A stretch of 64,000 bases of DNA from Natronosalvus rutilus (GCF_024204665.1 NZ_CP100355.1:744001-808000), one strand, 5' to 3'; positions 25,699-34,283 are shown, counted from the first letter of the stretch. Notes: generated by a model not told the origin, from the sequence alone. Translations and numbers: made by a program.

Positions 25699-27513
25699 TC
25701 AGGGCGCGTAGTAGTACTCGCCCTCGCGCTTCTGTTGCCTGTCGAGCTGGGAGTCCGGCTTGTTGATCCGCGGGCGCGAAGTCCGCTCGTCCCGGCGGAA
25801 CGTCACCTCGAGGTTCGCCAGGAACTCGTTCATGCCGCCGCGCATCGACTGGGGGGTCCCCGCGCGACCGTGGACGGCCGGCTCGCCGTCGAAGACCATC
25901 AGGCGGTCGGCCAGCAGGTCGATCATGTAGATGTCGTGGTCGATGACCAGGACGGTAGCGTCTTGCTGTTCGGCGTAGCGCCGAATAGCTCGCGTGGCCT
26001 GGACTCGCTGTTCGACGTCGAGGTGAGCCGAGGGCTCGTCGAGTAGATAGAGGTCAGCCGAGTCGGAGAGGCAGGCCGCGATAGCAACCCGCTGGCGCTC
26101 CCCGCCCGAGAGGTCCGAGAGGCTCTGTTCCATGATCCGCTCGAGTTGGAGCGGCCCCGCGATTTCGGTGTTCCAATACGAGGAGCCGAACTGGTCGGTG
26201 ATCGAAGCGAGAAACGCGTCGACGCGCATCGGCTGGTCGATGGTGACGTACTGGGGCTTGTAGGATATCTCGAGGTCCAACTCGGCCTCACCTTCGTCGG
26301 GTTCGAGCGCGCCGGTCAACAACTTCGCGAAGGTCGACTTCCCGATGCCGTTCGGCCCGACGACGCCGAGCACCTCATTCTTCCGAATTTCGCCGCCCTC
26401 GACCTTGAGCGAGAACTCACCGTCGCCGTAGGACTTGACGAGATCGGGGTACTCGACGAGGGTGTCCCCGCGGGTGGCGCTCCGGGGGGCGTGTTCCTCG
26501 AACTCGATCGGATTCGGCCGGATCCGCATGTTCTCGTTCTCGAGGTAGCCCGCGAGGTACTCGTTGATGCCGTTACGGACCGACTTGGGTGTCGTGATGA
26601 CACCGTAGGCGCCGGGCTCACCGTAGGCGACGTGGAGGGTGTCGGCGAGCAAGTCGAGGACGGCGAGGTCGTGTTCGACCACGAGCATCGATTTCCCTTC
26701 GTCCTCCGCGAGTTCCCGGATCAGGCGGGCCGCGGTGACTCGCTGCCCAATGTCGAGGTAGGGCGTGATCTCGTCGAGGAAGTAGAAGTCCGTGTCGCGA
26801 GCGAGCGTCGCCGCGAGCGCTACGCGCTGGAGTTCCCCGCCGGAGAGATCGTCGATCGATTGGTCCATCACCGGACCGATCGACAGCCGTTCGACGAGGT
26901 ACTCGAGGGCGTCGCGCTCGTTCGTCCGCTCGAGCAGTTCGCGGGTGTTGCCGTCGAACTGTTTCGGGATCTGGTCGACGTACTGGGGTTTGCGCGCGAC
27001 CGAGAGATCCCCGTCGCGGACGGCCTCGAGGTAGTCCTGGATCTCGGTACCGCGGTAGGCCTCGAGCACATCGTCCCAGCCCGGTGGATTCTCGAAGCGC
27101 CCGAGGTTGGGCTCGAGTTCGCCGGCCAGGATGCGGACGGCGGTGGTCTTCCCGATGCCGTTGGGTCCGAGGATGCCGGTCACCCGGCCTTCCTGTGGAG
27201 CGGGGAGGCCGTACAGCGAGAAGGCGTTCTCGCCGTAGCGGTGGGCGGGGTCGTCCTGGAGTTCCTGTGGCAGGTTGATAATCTCGATAGCGTCGAATGG
27301 GCACTTCTCGACGCAGATGCCGCAGGTTTCGCCCAGACAGATCTCTTCGGAGATGCGGATCTGCTCGGGTTGGCCCTCGTCGGCCTCTTCGCCCCGGAGC
27401 GTGATGCACTCCTTGCCGGTGCGGTTTGGTGGGCAGTAGTTCTTGCACTCGTAGTTACACCGGTCGGGCTGGCACCGATCGAGGTCGACGACGGCGATGC
27501 TGTCTTTGGCCAT
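25699..27513 (-). CDS. rli: ABCE1/Rli1 ribosome-recycling ATPase
   Basis: 604 residues. N-terminal ferredoxin-like domain with two Cys clusters (CQPDRCNYECKNYCP, then CLGETCGICVEKCP) for two 4Fe-4S centres. NBD1: Walker A GPNGIGKTTAV, signature LSGGELQR, Walker B FLDEITPYLD. NBD2: Walker A GPNGIGKSTF, signature LSGGERQR, Walker B LLDEPSAHLD. Family knowledge: splits 70S ribosomes with aRF1/Pelota after termination. Starts 1 bp after the stop of the EMC6-like gene, so the two form an operon. Confidence 0.95.
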   Translation of the reverse strand: MAKDSIAVVDLDRCQPDRCNYECKNYCPPNRTGKECITLRGEEADEGQPEQIRISEEICLGETCGICVEKCPFDAIEIINLPQELQDDPAHRYGENAFSLYGLPAPQEGRVTGILGPNGIGKTTAVRILAGELEPNLGRFENPPGWDDVLEAYRGTEIQDYLEAVRDGDLSVARKPQYVDQIPKQFDGNTRELLERTNERDALEYLVERLSIGPVMDQSIDDLSGGELQRVALAATLARDTDFYFLDEITPYLDIGQRVTAARLIRELAEDEGKSMLVVEHDLAVLDLLADTLHVAYGEPGAYGVITTPKSVRNGINEYLAGYLENENMRIRPNPIEFEEHAPRSATRGDTLVEYPDLVKSYGDGEFSLKVEGGEIRKNEVLGVVGPNGIGKSTFAKLLTGALEPDEGEAELDLEISYKPQYVTIDQPMRVDAFLASITDQFGSSYWNTEIAGPLQLERIMEQSLSDLSGGERQRVAIAACLSDSADLYLLDEPSAHLDVEQRVQATRAIRRYAEQQDATVLVIDHDIYMIDLLADRLMVFDGEPAVHGRAGTPQSMRGGMNEFLANLEVTFRRDERTSRPRINKPDSQLDRQQKREGEYYYAP

Positions 27514-27514
27514 G

Positions 27515-27838
27515 TTAGAAGCTCGCGCCGGTGCTCAGCATGATTCCCCAGGTGATGAACCAGAACGAAAAGGTCATCAGCCCGATGAACAGGACGTGTT
27601 TGGGTCCGAACTCCTCAGTGTCGTAGAGGCCGGTCGCGGGCAGGGCGATGACCTGCAGGGCGATGAGCCCGAAGACGAGGAGGTAGGTGAGCGGTTCGGT
27701 CGCCGCGGCGTCGACGGCTTCCCCGGCGGTGAGTATCGAGGAGCCGATGGCGGCGCCAACCCCGGCGAGACAGGCGACGGCTGTCACGCCGATCGAGCGA
27801 ATGTGCTCGCGTCGATCGCTCATCGTTGCGGTTGACAT
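27515..27838 (-). CDS. EMC6-like membrane protein
   Basis: 107 residues from the ATG at 27836-27838. Three hydrophobic segments: GVTAVACLAGVGAAIGSSI, LTYLLVFGLIALQVIALPA and VLFIGLMTFSFWFITWGIML. It looks like the small EMC6-like archaeal proteins related to a subunit of the eukaryotic ER membrane insertase. A TTTTTAA box about 22 bp upstream (27858-27866) is a fitting TATA element. It is immediately upstream of ABCE1. Confidence 0.75.
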   Translation of the reverse strand: MSTATMSDRREHIRSIGVTAVACLAGVGAAIGSSILTAGEAVDAAATEPLTYLLVFGLIALQVIALPATGLYDTEEFGPKHVLFIGLMTFSFWFITWGIMLSTGASF

Positions 27839-27957
27839 ACTACTGAGTCTGTTTTGGGCGTTAAAAAGCCGTTCGCATTGTCCGGAAAGCCCTAGCATGG
27901 GCGAGCGCAACCGTACACCCGATTTAATTCTATTCCGACAGTGACGGTCAGTCCAGA

Positions 27958-28893
27958 TTACGGCTCGCAGTTCGTCGATTCACTGTCACAGGAGATAGTG
28001 ACGGTTACGCTATCGGACTCGCCGTTCTTGCCGTAAAACGTCATATCAATCTCTGCGTCGTCCATCGAAACCTCCTCGCCGCTCTCGTTGACGAACGCGT
28101 CGATCGTCACGGTGGCAAGATTCCCAGTCTCGAGGGTAACTCGTTTCCCGTTTCCGTTGTCAAACTCGACGATCTGATCTCTAATCTCCCAGGGACTAGC
28201 TGATGCCGTTTCGGTATTGCCGGCTCCGCCGTTGACGATTACTTCTCCAGCTTGATTCCCTTGCGAAATCTCGGTCGCCGCCGTCGATGTCCTCGTAACC
28301 GAGACTTCTGTGATGTCGATTTTACCGCCGGTGTTATTGACCGTAAACTCGACGACGCCTCCCTGAACGGAATCGACGCTGGTGACCTCCAGCCCCGGCG
28401 GATCGTTGTTTCCGTTACCGCCGCCGCGACAGTTCACGTCGATTTCCGCGCCTGTGGTTCGCTCGAGGTCGACGGTCACGCTGCTCGAAGCCGTCAGATC
28501 GACGGTGAGCGTTCCCTGATCCTTGAGATTTGACGTTCCACACGTCACGACGACGGCGTAGTCACCGTTGGTGCCGTCGGTCTCGACCTGGGCATCAAGG
28601 TTCGTCTCCTGGCCGTTGAACCTAACCTCATTAATAGTCACGTCGTTAACGTCGAACAGTCCAGCGTTATCATCGATGTGGAAGACTTCGCCCCGCTGAT
28701 TATTCGAGGGGACAACGTCTGCGCTCCCCGCAGCCGAGTTATCGATGACACCAAGTAACCCGTTCGGGTCTGAGGCTGTGTTCACGGAGACGCCGCGATC
28801 AGCGCTAATCGTCGTGAATCCGAAGACCGGTCCAGCCAGTAATACTGCGCCTATGACCACGAGGACGACCGCGAGTTTTCCGATCCCATCCAT
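27958..28893 (-). CDS. Secreted DUF1102-type protein, large form (putative fibre subunit)
   Basis: 311 residues. Signal peptide over residues 1-25 (KLAVVLVVIGAVLLAGPVFG) without twin Arg. The mature start GFTTISADRGVSVNTASD lines up with AFSQVEATRDVTVNTTGD of the protein at 29755-30246 (pattern F-[ST]-x-[IV]-x-A-x-R-x-V-[ST]-V-N-T-x2-D), so both are DUF1102-type. The rest is beta-rich and Asn/Thr/Gly-rich with few charges besides Asp/Glu. A GGGNGNN hinge near residue 157 separates two halves. Operon with the DUF7344 gene (2-bp gap). Fibre role inferred from the signal-peptidase neighbour. Confidence 0.65.
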   Translation of the reverse strand: MDGIGKLAVVLVVIGAVLLAGPVFGFTTISADRGVSVNTASDPNGLLGVIDNSAAGSADVVPSNNQRGEVFHIDDNAGLFDVNDVTINEVRFNGQETNLDAQVETDGTNGDYAVVVTCGTSNLKDQGTLTVDLTASSSVTVDLERTTGAEIDVNCRGGGNGNNDPPGLEVTSVDSVQGGVVEFTVNNTGGKIDITEVSVTRTSTAATEISQGNQAGEVIVNGGAGNTETASASPWEIRDQIVEFDNGNGKRVTLETGNLATVTIDAFVNESGEEVSMDDAEIDMTFYGKNGESDSVTVTISCDSESTNCEP

Positions 28894-28895
28894 GG

Positions 28896-29480
28896 TTATT
28901 GCGGGCGTTCCCCCTCACCCAAGCGGTTCCGTCGGTTCTCCAAGACGTGCACCACCGCCGACACGGCGAACAGACCGACGACGGCGGTCGCCCAACCTAG
29001 CGTTGGCACCGTCTCTGTGGGGACGACCTCGAACCAGAGTCCGGCCATCACCGCGGCGGCGACTGCCGAGAGGCCGAGGTAGTAGACGCCCCAGGGGATC
29101 GAATCACCGGGGACGATGTCCAGGTACACCTCGAGCTGTTCGGCTTCCTCAGTGAGTTCGATCGCTCGAGCGTCGAACTCGACCATTCCCGCGCGCTCGA
29201 GCGCCGGCAGGTGCGTCTGTTGCAGCGACGTGTACACTCGCTTACGTTCGGCGGAGGTGAGTCCCTGTACCTCTTTCTCGAGTTCCCAGGCGGCGACCTG
29301 TTCGGCCAGCGCACCGAGTTCGACGGGTTCGTCGGTCTGCTTGAGGTGGTGGATGGCGTACCGTCGACGGTGATTGCTCAGGAGGTCGAAAATCTCGCCT
29401 CGAGTGGGGCCGGCTATGTTTCCGTCGCTCTCGGCCGTCCCAGCTTCGTTCTCGCCTACCTGTTCGGTAATCGTCGACAT
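28896..29480 (-). CDS. DUF7344-type winged-helix protein with two transmembrane helices
   Basis: 194 residues. Residues 28-115 are a winged helix (IFDLLSNHRRRYAIHHL, VYTSLQQTHLPALERAGMVE), the layout of DUF7344 haloarchaeal regulators. Two hydrophobic helices follow (GVYYLGLSAVAAAVMAGLWF and LGWATAVVGLFAVSAVVHVL), so it would be a membrane-tethered DNA-binding protein. It is divergent from the 29755 gene with a 274-bp intergenic region and heads a two-gene unit with the large DUF1102-type protein. Likely regulator of the locus (inference). Confidence 0.75.
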   Translation of the reverse strand: MSTITEQVGENEAGTAESDGNIAGPTRGEIFDLLSNHRRRYAIHHLKQTDEPVELGALAEQVAAWELEKEVQGLTSAERKRVYTSLQQTHLPALERAGMVEFDARAIELTEEAEQLEVYLDIVPGDSIPWGVYYLGLSAVAAAVMAGLWFEVVPTETVPTLGWATAVVGLFAVSAVVHVLENRRNRLGEGERPQ

Positions 29481-29711
29481 TGGCCCCCCGAAATCTATCT
29501 AGAATTACTGAACTAAGGCTACATAACGTTTGTTGCCGTCGCGGGTAGATCTAACACAAGTGTGTCTTTGCCTCACATACCGATCCCTCAGACTGCTGAT
29601 TTCGGCTGATCAAGCCCGTCTTGAAGCTTCGATTGGTCGGCCAGAGCCCCTTCTGGCGACCTAATACAAAGGGGGTGGCCTCGAGTGAGAGAGGTATGAT
29701 CACGTCGGTAC

Positions 29712-29730
29712 CCGGCGCCTACGGTGCCGG
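29712..29730. promoter_or_regulatory. Stem-loop upstream of the DUF1102 gene
   Basis: CCGGCGCC and GGTGCCGG form an 8-bp stem with one imperfect pair and a three-base TAC loop, ending 24 bp before the ATG at 29755. Could be a leader-RNA structure or a protein-binding dyad. Confidence 0.35.
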
Positions 29731-29754
29731 CGGGGATCGAACGGAGACCATACA

Positions 29755-30246
29755 ATGAGACTCAACAGACGCAACGTGCTTGTCGGACTGGGAGCGATCG
29801 TAGCTGGCGGCGGCGGTGCACTCGCAACGGGTGCGTTTAGCCAAGTAGAAGCAACGCGTGACGTTACAGTAAATACGACTGGAGATGCTTCGGCGTTGCT
29901 GTCGTTAGATCTTGACACATCATACAACGGGATTAGCGATGGTGATGGCGATGCAATCGTTATTCAGTTCGACGATATAAACGATGAAGCAGTAACTAAA
30001 TTCAATAATGCATTCACTGTTACTAATAATGGCAGCGAGGACGTCAATTTTAGCATCTCAGCTGACGATGTCCCCAATGCGTTGACTTTTGAGGATAGCG
30101 AGGGCAATGATATTGCCGGGACTGATCAATTACTCACCAAAAATGGCGGTAATATCGTCCTTTCGATTGAAGTCGATCTTGATAATAACGATATCCCCAC
30201 CGCCGAAGAAACGATAACGTTCAACGCGACATCTACGGCAACCTAA
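29755..30246 (+). CDS. Secreted DUF1102 protein with Tat signal (putative major fibre subunit)
   Basis: 163 residues. N-terminus MRLNRRNVLVGLGAIV has a twin-arginine motif and a Gly-rich hydrophobic core, cleaved probably before AFSQVEATRD. The mature part is a single small beta-sandwich-type domain of about 135 residues (VIQFDDINDEAVTKFNNAF, FTVTNNGSEDVNFSISA). Codon use is noticeably AT-richer than in neighbours, suggesting transfer or special selection. SipW-linked TasA/camelysin proteins are similar in size, secretion and neighbourhood, which is the basis for the fibre proposal. No homology search was possible. Confidence 0.7.
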   Translation: MRLNRRNVLVGLGAIVAGGGGALATGAFSQVEATRDVTVNTTGDASALLSLDLDTSYNGISDGDGDAIVIQFDDINDEAVTKFNNAFTVTNNGSEDVNFSISADDVPNALTFEDSEGNDIAGTDQLLTKNGGNIVLSIEVDLDNNDIPTAEETITFNATSTAT

Positions 30247-30370
30247 TCGCCTAGATCATATCCGCTACCGGGCATATGTATTCTCCTCAATTTTTCACGT
30301 GTGTTCCCTGTAGAAATCTGCAACGATTTGGGTCCTGCCAAGATTCGACAGAAATTAAAAACATTATCTA

Positions 30371-31489
30371 ATGAACGTCAATCTTTCCGTGATCTGTGCG
30401 GTACTCGCCCTTGCGTTAGCCGTGCCCACTGCTGCCGTCTCCCTCGAGCCAGCCGACACAACCTCTTCCATCGAACTCGATGCCTCGAGCCCCTACGCCA
30501 CCATCGAAAATGGCCAGATCGAGCTCGACTTCGAGCGACTCAACGCCGACGCGGTGACGACGGTCGATGAGGCGTTCACCGTACGTGCCATCGACGAGGA
30601 CGTCGACCGCATCTGGCTCTCGGGCACCGACGGCGTCACCTTCTACCGGAACGGCGATCCTAGAGACGAGGTAACCGCGAGATCGCCGCTCGAGCCCGCC
30701 ACCGGCCACTCGATTACGGTTGGCGTCTCTATCGACACCCACGAGGCGGGGGAGGGAACGGAGTCGTTCACGATCCACGTGCGGTACGACGATAACGAGG
30801 ACGACGAAACCGACCCCGACCCGCCGACGCTCGAGCGCGTCACCGTCTCGGACACCGAGGTGACCGTCGGCGAGACGATCACGGTCACGGGTATCTACCG
30901 GGGGGGATCGCAGTCGATGGCGACGATGGTCGGGTTGACCGTCGACGACATCGTTGTCAGCCAGAAACGGGTCTTCGTCTTCGGCGGCGAGAACCGGTCC
31001 GTCTCCTTCGAGCGGACGATGGACGCCCCCGGCACGTACGAGGTCGGCATCGACGGCCGGACGCACACGGTGACGGTCACCGAACCTGCATCCGGCGAAC
31101 CGGCGCCGAATATGACGGTGACGGGGGTCGATCTCGATCGACCCGAAACGACGCCTGGAGAGCCAATTTCGGTCACGGCGACCGTCGAGAACGCGGGCAA
31201 CGCGACGGGTGAGCGCACACTCGAGTTCGCCGTCGGCGGATTCGTCGTCGAGACGGAGCGGGTCGAACTCGCACCCGGCGAGACGCGACAGGTCGAGTTC
31301 GAACGATCGTTCGCGGACCCCGGACGCTACGCGCTGGCGCTCGAGGGCGAGGAGGTGGGTACCGTCACGGTCGTCGGATTGCCGGCGATTGCGGCGGTCA
31401 CGGCCGCGCTCCCCTCGCGTTCGACGGCGGCGCTCGCGCTCCCGGTCACGCTGGGCGTCGGGTTCGTCGTCCGGCGGCGGCGAGCGTGA
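30371..31489 (+). CDS. Membrane-anchored surface protein: DUF1102-like N-domain plus CARDB-type domains
   Basis: 372 residues. Signal peptide 1-24. Residues 40-140 parallel the 29755 product strand for strand (IELDFERLNADAVTTVDEAF against IVIQFDDINDEAVTKFNNAF, then FTV, EDV, GVTFY, and a closing ESFTIHV). Two CARDB/Ig-like domains follow (about 153-238 and 243-335; APNMTVTGVDLDRPETTPGE, ETRQVEFERSF). The C-terminus has hydrophobic stretches and ends VVRRRRA, a membrane anchor with a cytoplasmic Arg cap. This fits an anchoring or capping subunit of a fibre built from DUF1102 subunits (inference). Confidence 0.7.
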   Translation: MNVNLSVICAVLALALAVPTAAVSLEPADTTSSIELDASSPYATIENGQIELDFERLNADAVTTVDEAFTVRAIDEDVDRIWLSGTDGVTFYRNGDPRDEVTARSPLEPATGHSITVGVSIDTHEAGEGTESFTIHVRYDDNEDDETDPDPPTLERVTVSDTEVTVGETITVTGIYRGGSQSMATMVGLTVDDIVVSQKRVFVFGGENRSVSFERTMDAPGTYEVGIDGRTHTVTVTEPASGEPAPNMTVTGVDLDRPETTPGEPISVTATVENAGNATGERTLEFAVGGFVVETERVELAPGETRQVEFERSFADPGRYALALEGEEVGTVTVVGLPAIAAVTAALPSRSTAALALPVTLGVGFVVRRRRA

Positions 31490-31568
31490 GACGAGCAGTT
31501 AAGACGATTCGAATGCGAGACAGGGAAAACACGACCGTGTTAGGAGCGAACTCGAGGGAGCGACGACG

Positions 31569-32738
31569 ATGAACGAGACGTCGATAGCCAAACAGGCGGC
31601 GATGGGGCTGGTGGGGCTCGTCGTGGTACTGCTGGTGCTCGGCCAGGTGCTAGGCCAGCCGATACTGCTCGGTTACGTCGCGACGGGGAGCATGGAGCCG
31701 TCGCTCTCCGCCGGCGACGGATTCGTCGCGGTCCCCAGCGCGGTAACCGGCGCGCCCGAACCCGGCGACGTCGTCGTCTTCGAGGCCGAGACGTTACACG
31801 GAGGTGGGCTCACGACCCATCGAATCGTCGCCGAGACCGACGAAGGGTACGTGACGCGGGGCGACGCCAACCCGTTCACCGACCAGGACGGGGGCGAGCC
31901 ACCGGTCACCGAGGGGAAGATCGTCGCCGAGGCCTGGCAGGTCGGGGGGTCGGTCGTCCGGGTTCCGCACCTGGGAACTGTCATCATGAGCGTCCAGGGG
32001 CTCGTCGGGGCCGTCTTCGGTCTCCTGGCTGCGCCGCTCGGAATCACGGCGGCCTTCGACGCCGAGGGGACCGGTGCCTTGCTGGTGGCCCTCGGGGTCG
32101 GCCTGCTCGGGGTCGGCTTGTTGCTCGAGCGCGTCGGCGTTGCCGACCGGCGAACGGCGCGACGAACCAGTCGTCAGAACGTGATCGGCCTCTGGTCGGC
32201 GCTGTCGGCCGTCGTCGTCGTGCTCGCCCTCTTCGCGACCGCGGCGATGGTGATCCCGGCCGGCGGAACCGCGTACGAACTCGTGAGTACCGACTCGCCG
32301 ACCGACGACCCGCAGATCGTCGCCCCGGGGGAGACGACGACGCTCACGCGAACGATCGACAACAGTGGCTACGTCCCAGTCGTCGTCATGCTCGACGCGC
32401 CACACCCCGCCGTCGATGCCGAGCCGCGGGCGACGACGGTCGGCAGTCGCGACACCGCCGAGGTCGCGCTGTCGATGACGGCACCGGAGACGACGGGGAG
32501 CTACACTCGCGATGTCGTCGAGAGTCGATACCTCCTCGTCTTGCCACCGACGCTGCTCGTCTGGCTCCACGACGTCCACCCGTTCGTGGCCGTCGGCGCG
32601 GTCAACGTCGCGATCGTCGCCGTCGCCGTCGGTCTCGTGTTTGCCCTCTTCGGCACCGGCGATCTCCGGATTCGGACGCCCGGCTCGCACGTCCCGCTCT
32701 CGAGGCGACTCGAGCGCCTGCTCGAGAAGTGGTTGTGA
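31569..32738 (+). CDS. sipW: Signal peptidase I, SipW-like (S26B), with long C-terminal extension
   Basis: 389 residues. A first hydrophobic helix (MGLVGLVVVLLVLGQVLG) precedes the catalytic Ser in ATGSMEPSL (Ser41). The second catalytic residue is His, not Lys: TTHRIVAET (His84), followed by TRGDANPFTD. Ser-His is the ER/archaeal/SipW-type dyad. After the catalytic domain (to about 140) come further hydrophobic helices and an outside beta-rich domain (about 230-325), not part of ordinary archaeal peptidases. Dedicated to the neighbouring secreted proteins by analogy with SipW-TasA. Confidence 0.8.
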   Translation: MNETSIAKQAAMGLVGLVVVLLVLGQVLGQPILLGYVATGSMEPSLSAGDGFVAVPSAVTGAPEPGDVVVFEAETLHGGGLTTHRIVAETDEGYVTRGDANPFTDQDGGEPPVTEGKIVAEAWQVGGSVVRVPHLGTVIMSVQGLVGAVFGLLAAPLGITAAFDAEGTGALLVALGVGLLGVGLLLERVGVADRRTARRTSRQNVIGLWSALSAVVVVLALFATAAMVIPAGGTAYELVSTDSPTDDPQIVAPGETTTLTRTIDNSGYVPVVVMLDAPHPAVDAEPRATTVGSRDTAEVALSMTAPETTGSYTRDVVESRYLLVLPPTLLVWLHDVHPFVAVGAVNVAIVAVAVGLVFALFGTGDLRIRTPGSHVPLSRRLERLLEKWL

Positions 32739-32910
32739 TCGCCCATCGTCCACCCAGATCGGTGGACCGACGGCCACTACTGTTATAGTCGATGAACGAC
32801 GACCTATCGTATCGCGTGACTTTCCGCACTGTGCTAGATGGGGGATTGGCCGACGGCGAGTCACAGCAAGCGGCGGGGACCGACGGGATCGATGGGAGGG
32901 AGGAGACGCC

Positions 32911-34071
32911 GTGACGAACACGCCACGACTCGACCTGCTGATCGCCAGATCCGGCCGGCCGATCCTGATCGCCCTGCTCGTGATCGGCACGATCGCCCTG
33001 CTCGCGACCGGCTGGGTCGTCGCGAATCCGTCGACGACCACGACCACCCAGGAAGTCGATCGCCAGACGGTCTCGACGCAGGTCGACACGGAAGCCGTGG
33101 TCGTCCAAGACGGTCTCTGGGAAGCGGGCACGGTGCTCGAGGACAACCCCGCGTACGTGATCAACGCCTCACCGGAACTCGAGGTCGTCGCCGAGACGGC
33201 GGTCCCGAGCGACGAGACGAGCCTCGAGCACGAGATCGTCCTCAGGTACGCGGCTTCGCGCAACGACGAGGTGTTCTGGGAGTCAGAACGGGTGCTGGCG
33301 GCCGAGGAACCGACGATCACGGACGGACAGGGCGTCACCAGAGCGTCGGTCGACGTCCGGGAGGTCCAGGACAGACGTGAGGAACTCAGGACCCGCCTCG
33401 ACGGGGTCGGCACGGTCGACCTCTCGTTGATCGTTCGCACGAGCTACGATACGGGGACGCACGTCGGCGAGCACGCCCCGTCCACCCCGTTCGTCGTCAC
33501 CGAGCGGAGCTACTACCTCGAGGACCACCCCGAAGAATCGGATCCGAACCCGGTCACCCAGACCGTCGAGACGACGGATCCACCCAGTTCCGCGCTGATC
33601 GGCGCCCTCCTGATCCTCACGGTGGGGTCGTTCGGCGGGGCCGCGTTCGTTAACTCCCGGTCCGACGTCGATATCGACCGAGCACGGCAGGCGATTCACG
33701 AGAACCGCTACGCGGAGTGGATCTCGCGGGGCTCGCTCCCGATGTGGATCGGCGACGAACACGTCTCGCTCGACACGCTCGAGGACGTCGTCGACGTCGC
33801 CATCGACACAAACGAGCGCGTGATCCACGACCGGAGCCGCGGCCTGTTCGCGGTCGTCAGTGACGGCGTCGTCTACTACTACAGCGACCGCGGGCTCTGG
33901 GAGGAGACGGCGTGGCCGGACTTAGACCTCGAGGAGCGGGCGGCCCCTGCAGACCTGGTCCCACCCGGTGACGGCGACGGATCAACGGCCGGACCGACCG
34001 AAAGCGATACGGAGCCGCCGTTCGAGAACTTGCCGGACCCCGAGGACGACGACGCCTGGAACAACCTGTGA
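32911..34071 (+). CDS. DUF5305 membrane protein
   Basis: 386 residues from a GTG at 32911; no ATG fits in this frame near the family N-terminus. One hydrophobic helix at about 15-35 (GRPILIALLVIGTIALLATG), a large outside domain (about 40-225) with DGLWEAGTVLEDNPAYVINA and RSYYLEDHPEESDPNPV, a second helix (SSALIGALLILTVGSFGGAA) and a cytoplasmic C-terminal domain with an acidic end. DUF5305 proteins commonly sit next to SipW-type peptidases in haloarchaea, so it probably belongs to the same secretion or assembly unit. Function unknown. Confidence 0.75.
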   Translation: MTNTPRLDLLIARSGRPILIALLVIGTIALLATGWVVANPSTTTTTQEVDRQTVSTQVDTEAVVVQDGLWEAGTVLEDNPAYVINASPELEVVAETAVPSDETSLEHEIVLRYAASRNDEVFWESERVLAAEEPTITDGQGVTRASVDVREVQDRREELRTRLDGVGTVDLSLIVRTSYDTGTHVGEHAPSTPFVVTERSYYLEDHPEESDPNPVTQTVETTDPPSSALIGALLILTVGSFGGAAFVNSRSDVDIDRARQAIHENRYAEWISRGSLPMWIGDEHVSLDTLEDVVDVAIDTNERVIHDRSRGLFAVVSDGVVYYYSDRGLWEETAWPDLDLEERAAPADLVPPGDGDGSTAGPTESDTEPPFENLPDPEDDDAWNNL

Positions 34072-34128
34072 TCTGTCACGTACACCGGTGATCGGTCGCG
34101 TATACCTGTAATCTGTCGCGTACTCTCA
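34069..34128. repeat. Three 20-bp tandem repeats starting at the DUF5305 stop codon
   Basis: Consecutive units TGATCTGTCACGTACACCGG, TGATCGGTCGCGTATACCTG and TAATCTGTCGCGTACTCTCA. The first unit contains the TGA stop of the DUF5305 gene. A partial fourth unit may follow. Confidence 0.75.
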
Positions 34129-34283
34129 TGTGTGATCGTTTATGTCCCCACCCGAGTCTGTCACGCCGACTGACTGACCGGTCAAATTGTCGCGAATGTC
34201 CCGTTTCTCGAGTTTCTGGAGACAGATTTCACCGATATACGCGTGAACGAATAACCCATTCTGTCATCCAGAAAGGCTCAACT

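Noticed and set aside
27958-34071. Type IV pilus or archaellum locus
   Set aside because: No pilin-type prepilin peptidase motif, no PilB/PilC genes, and the peptidase is a Ser-His signal peptidase I, not PibD.
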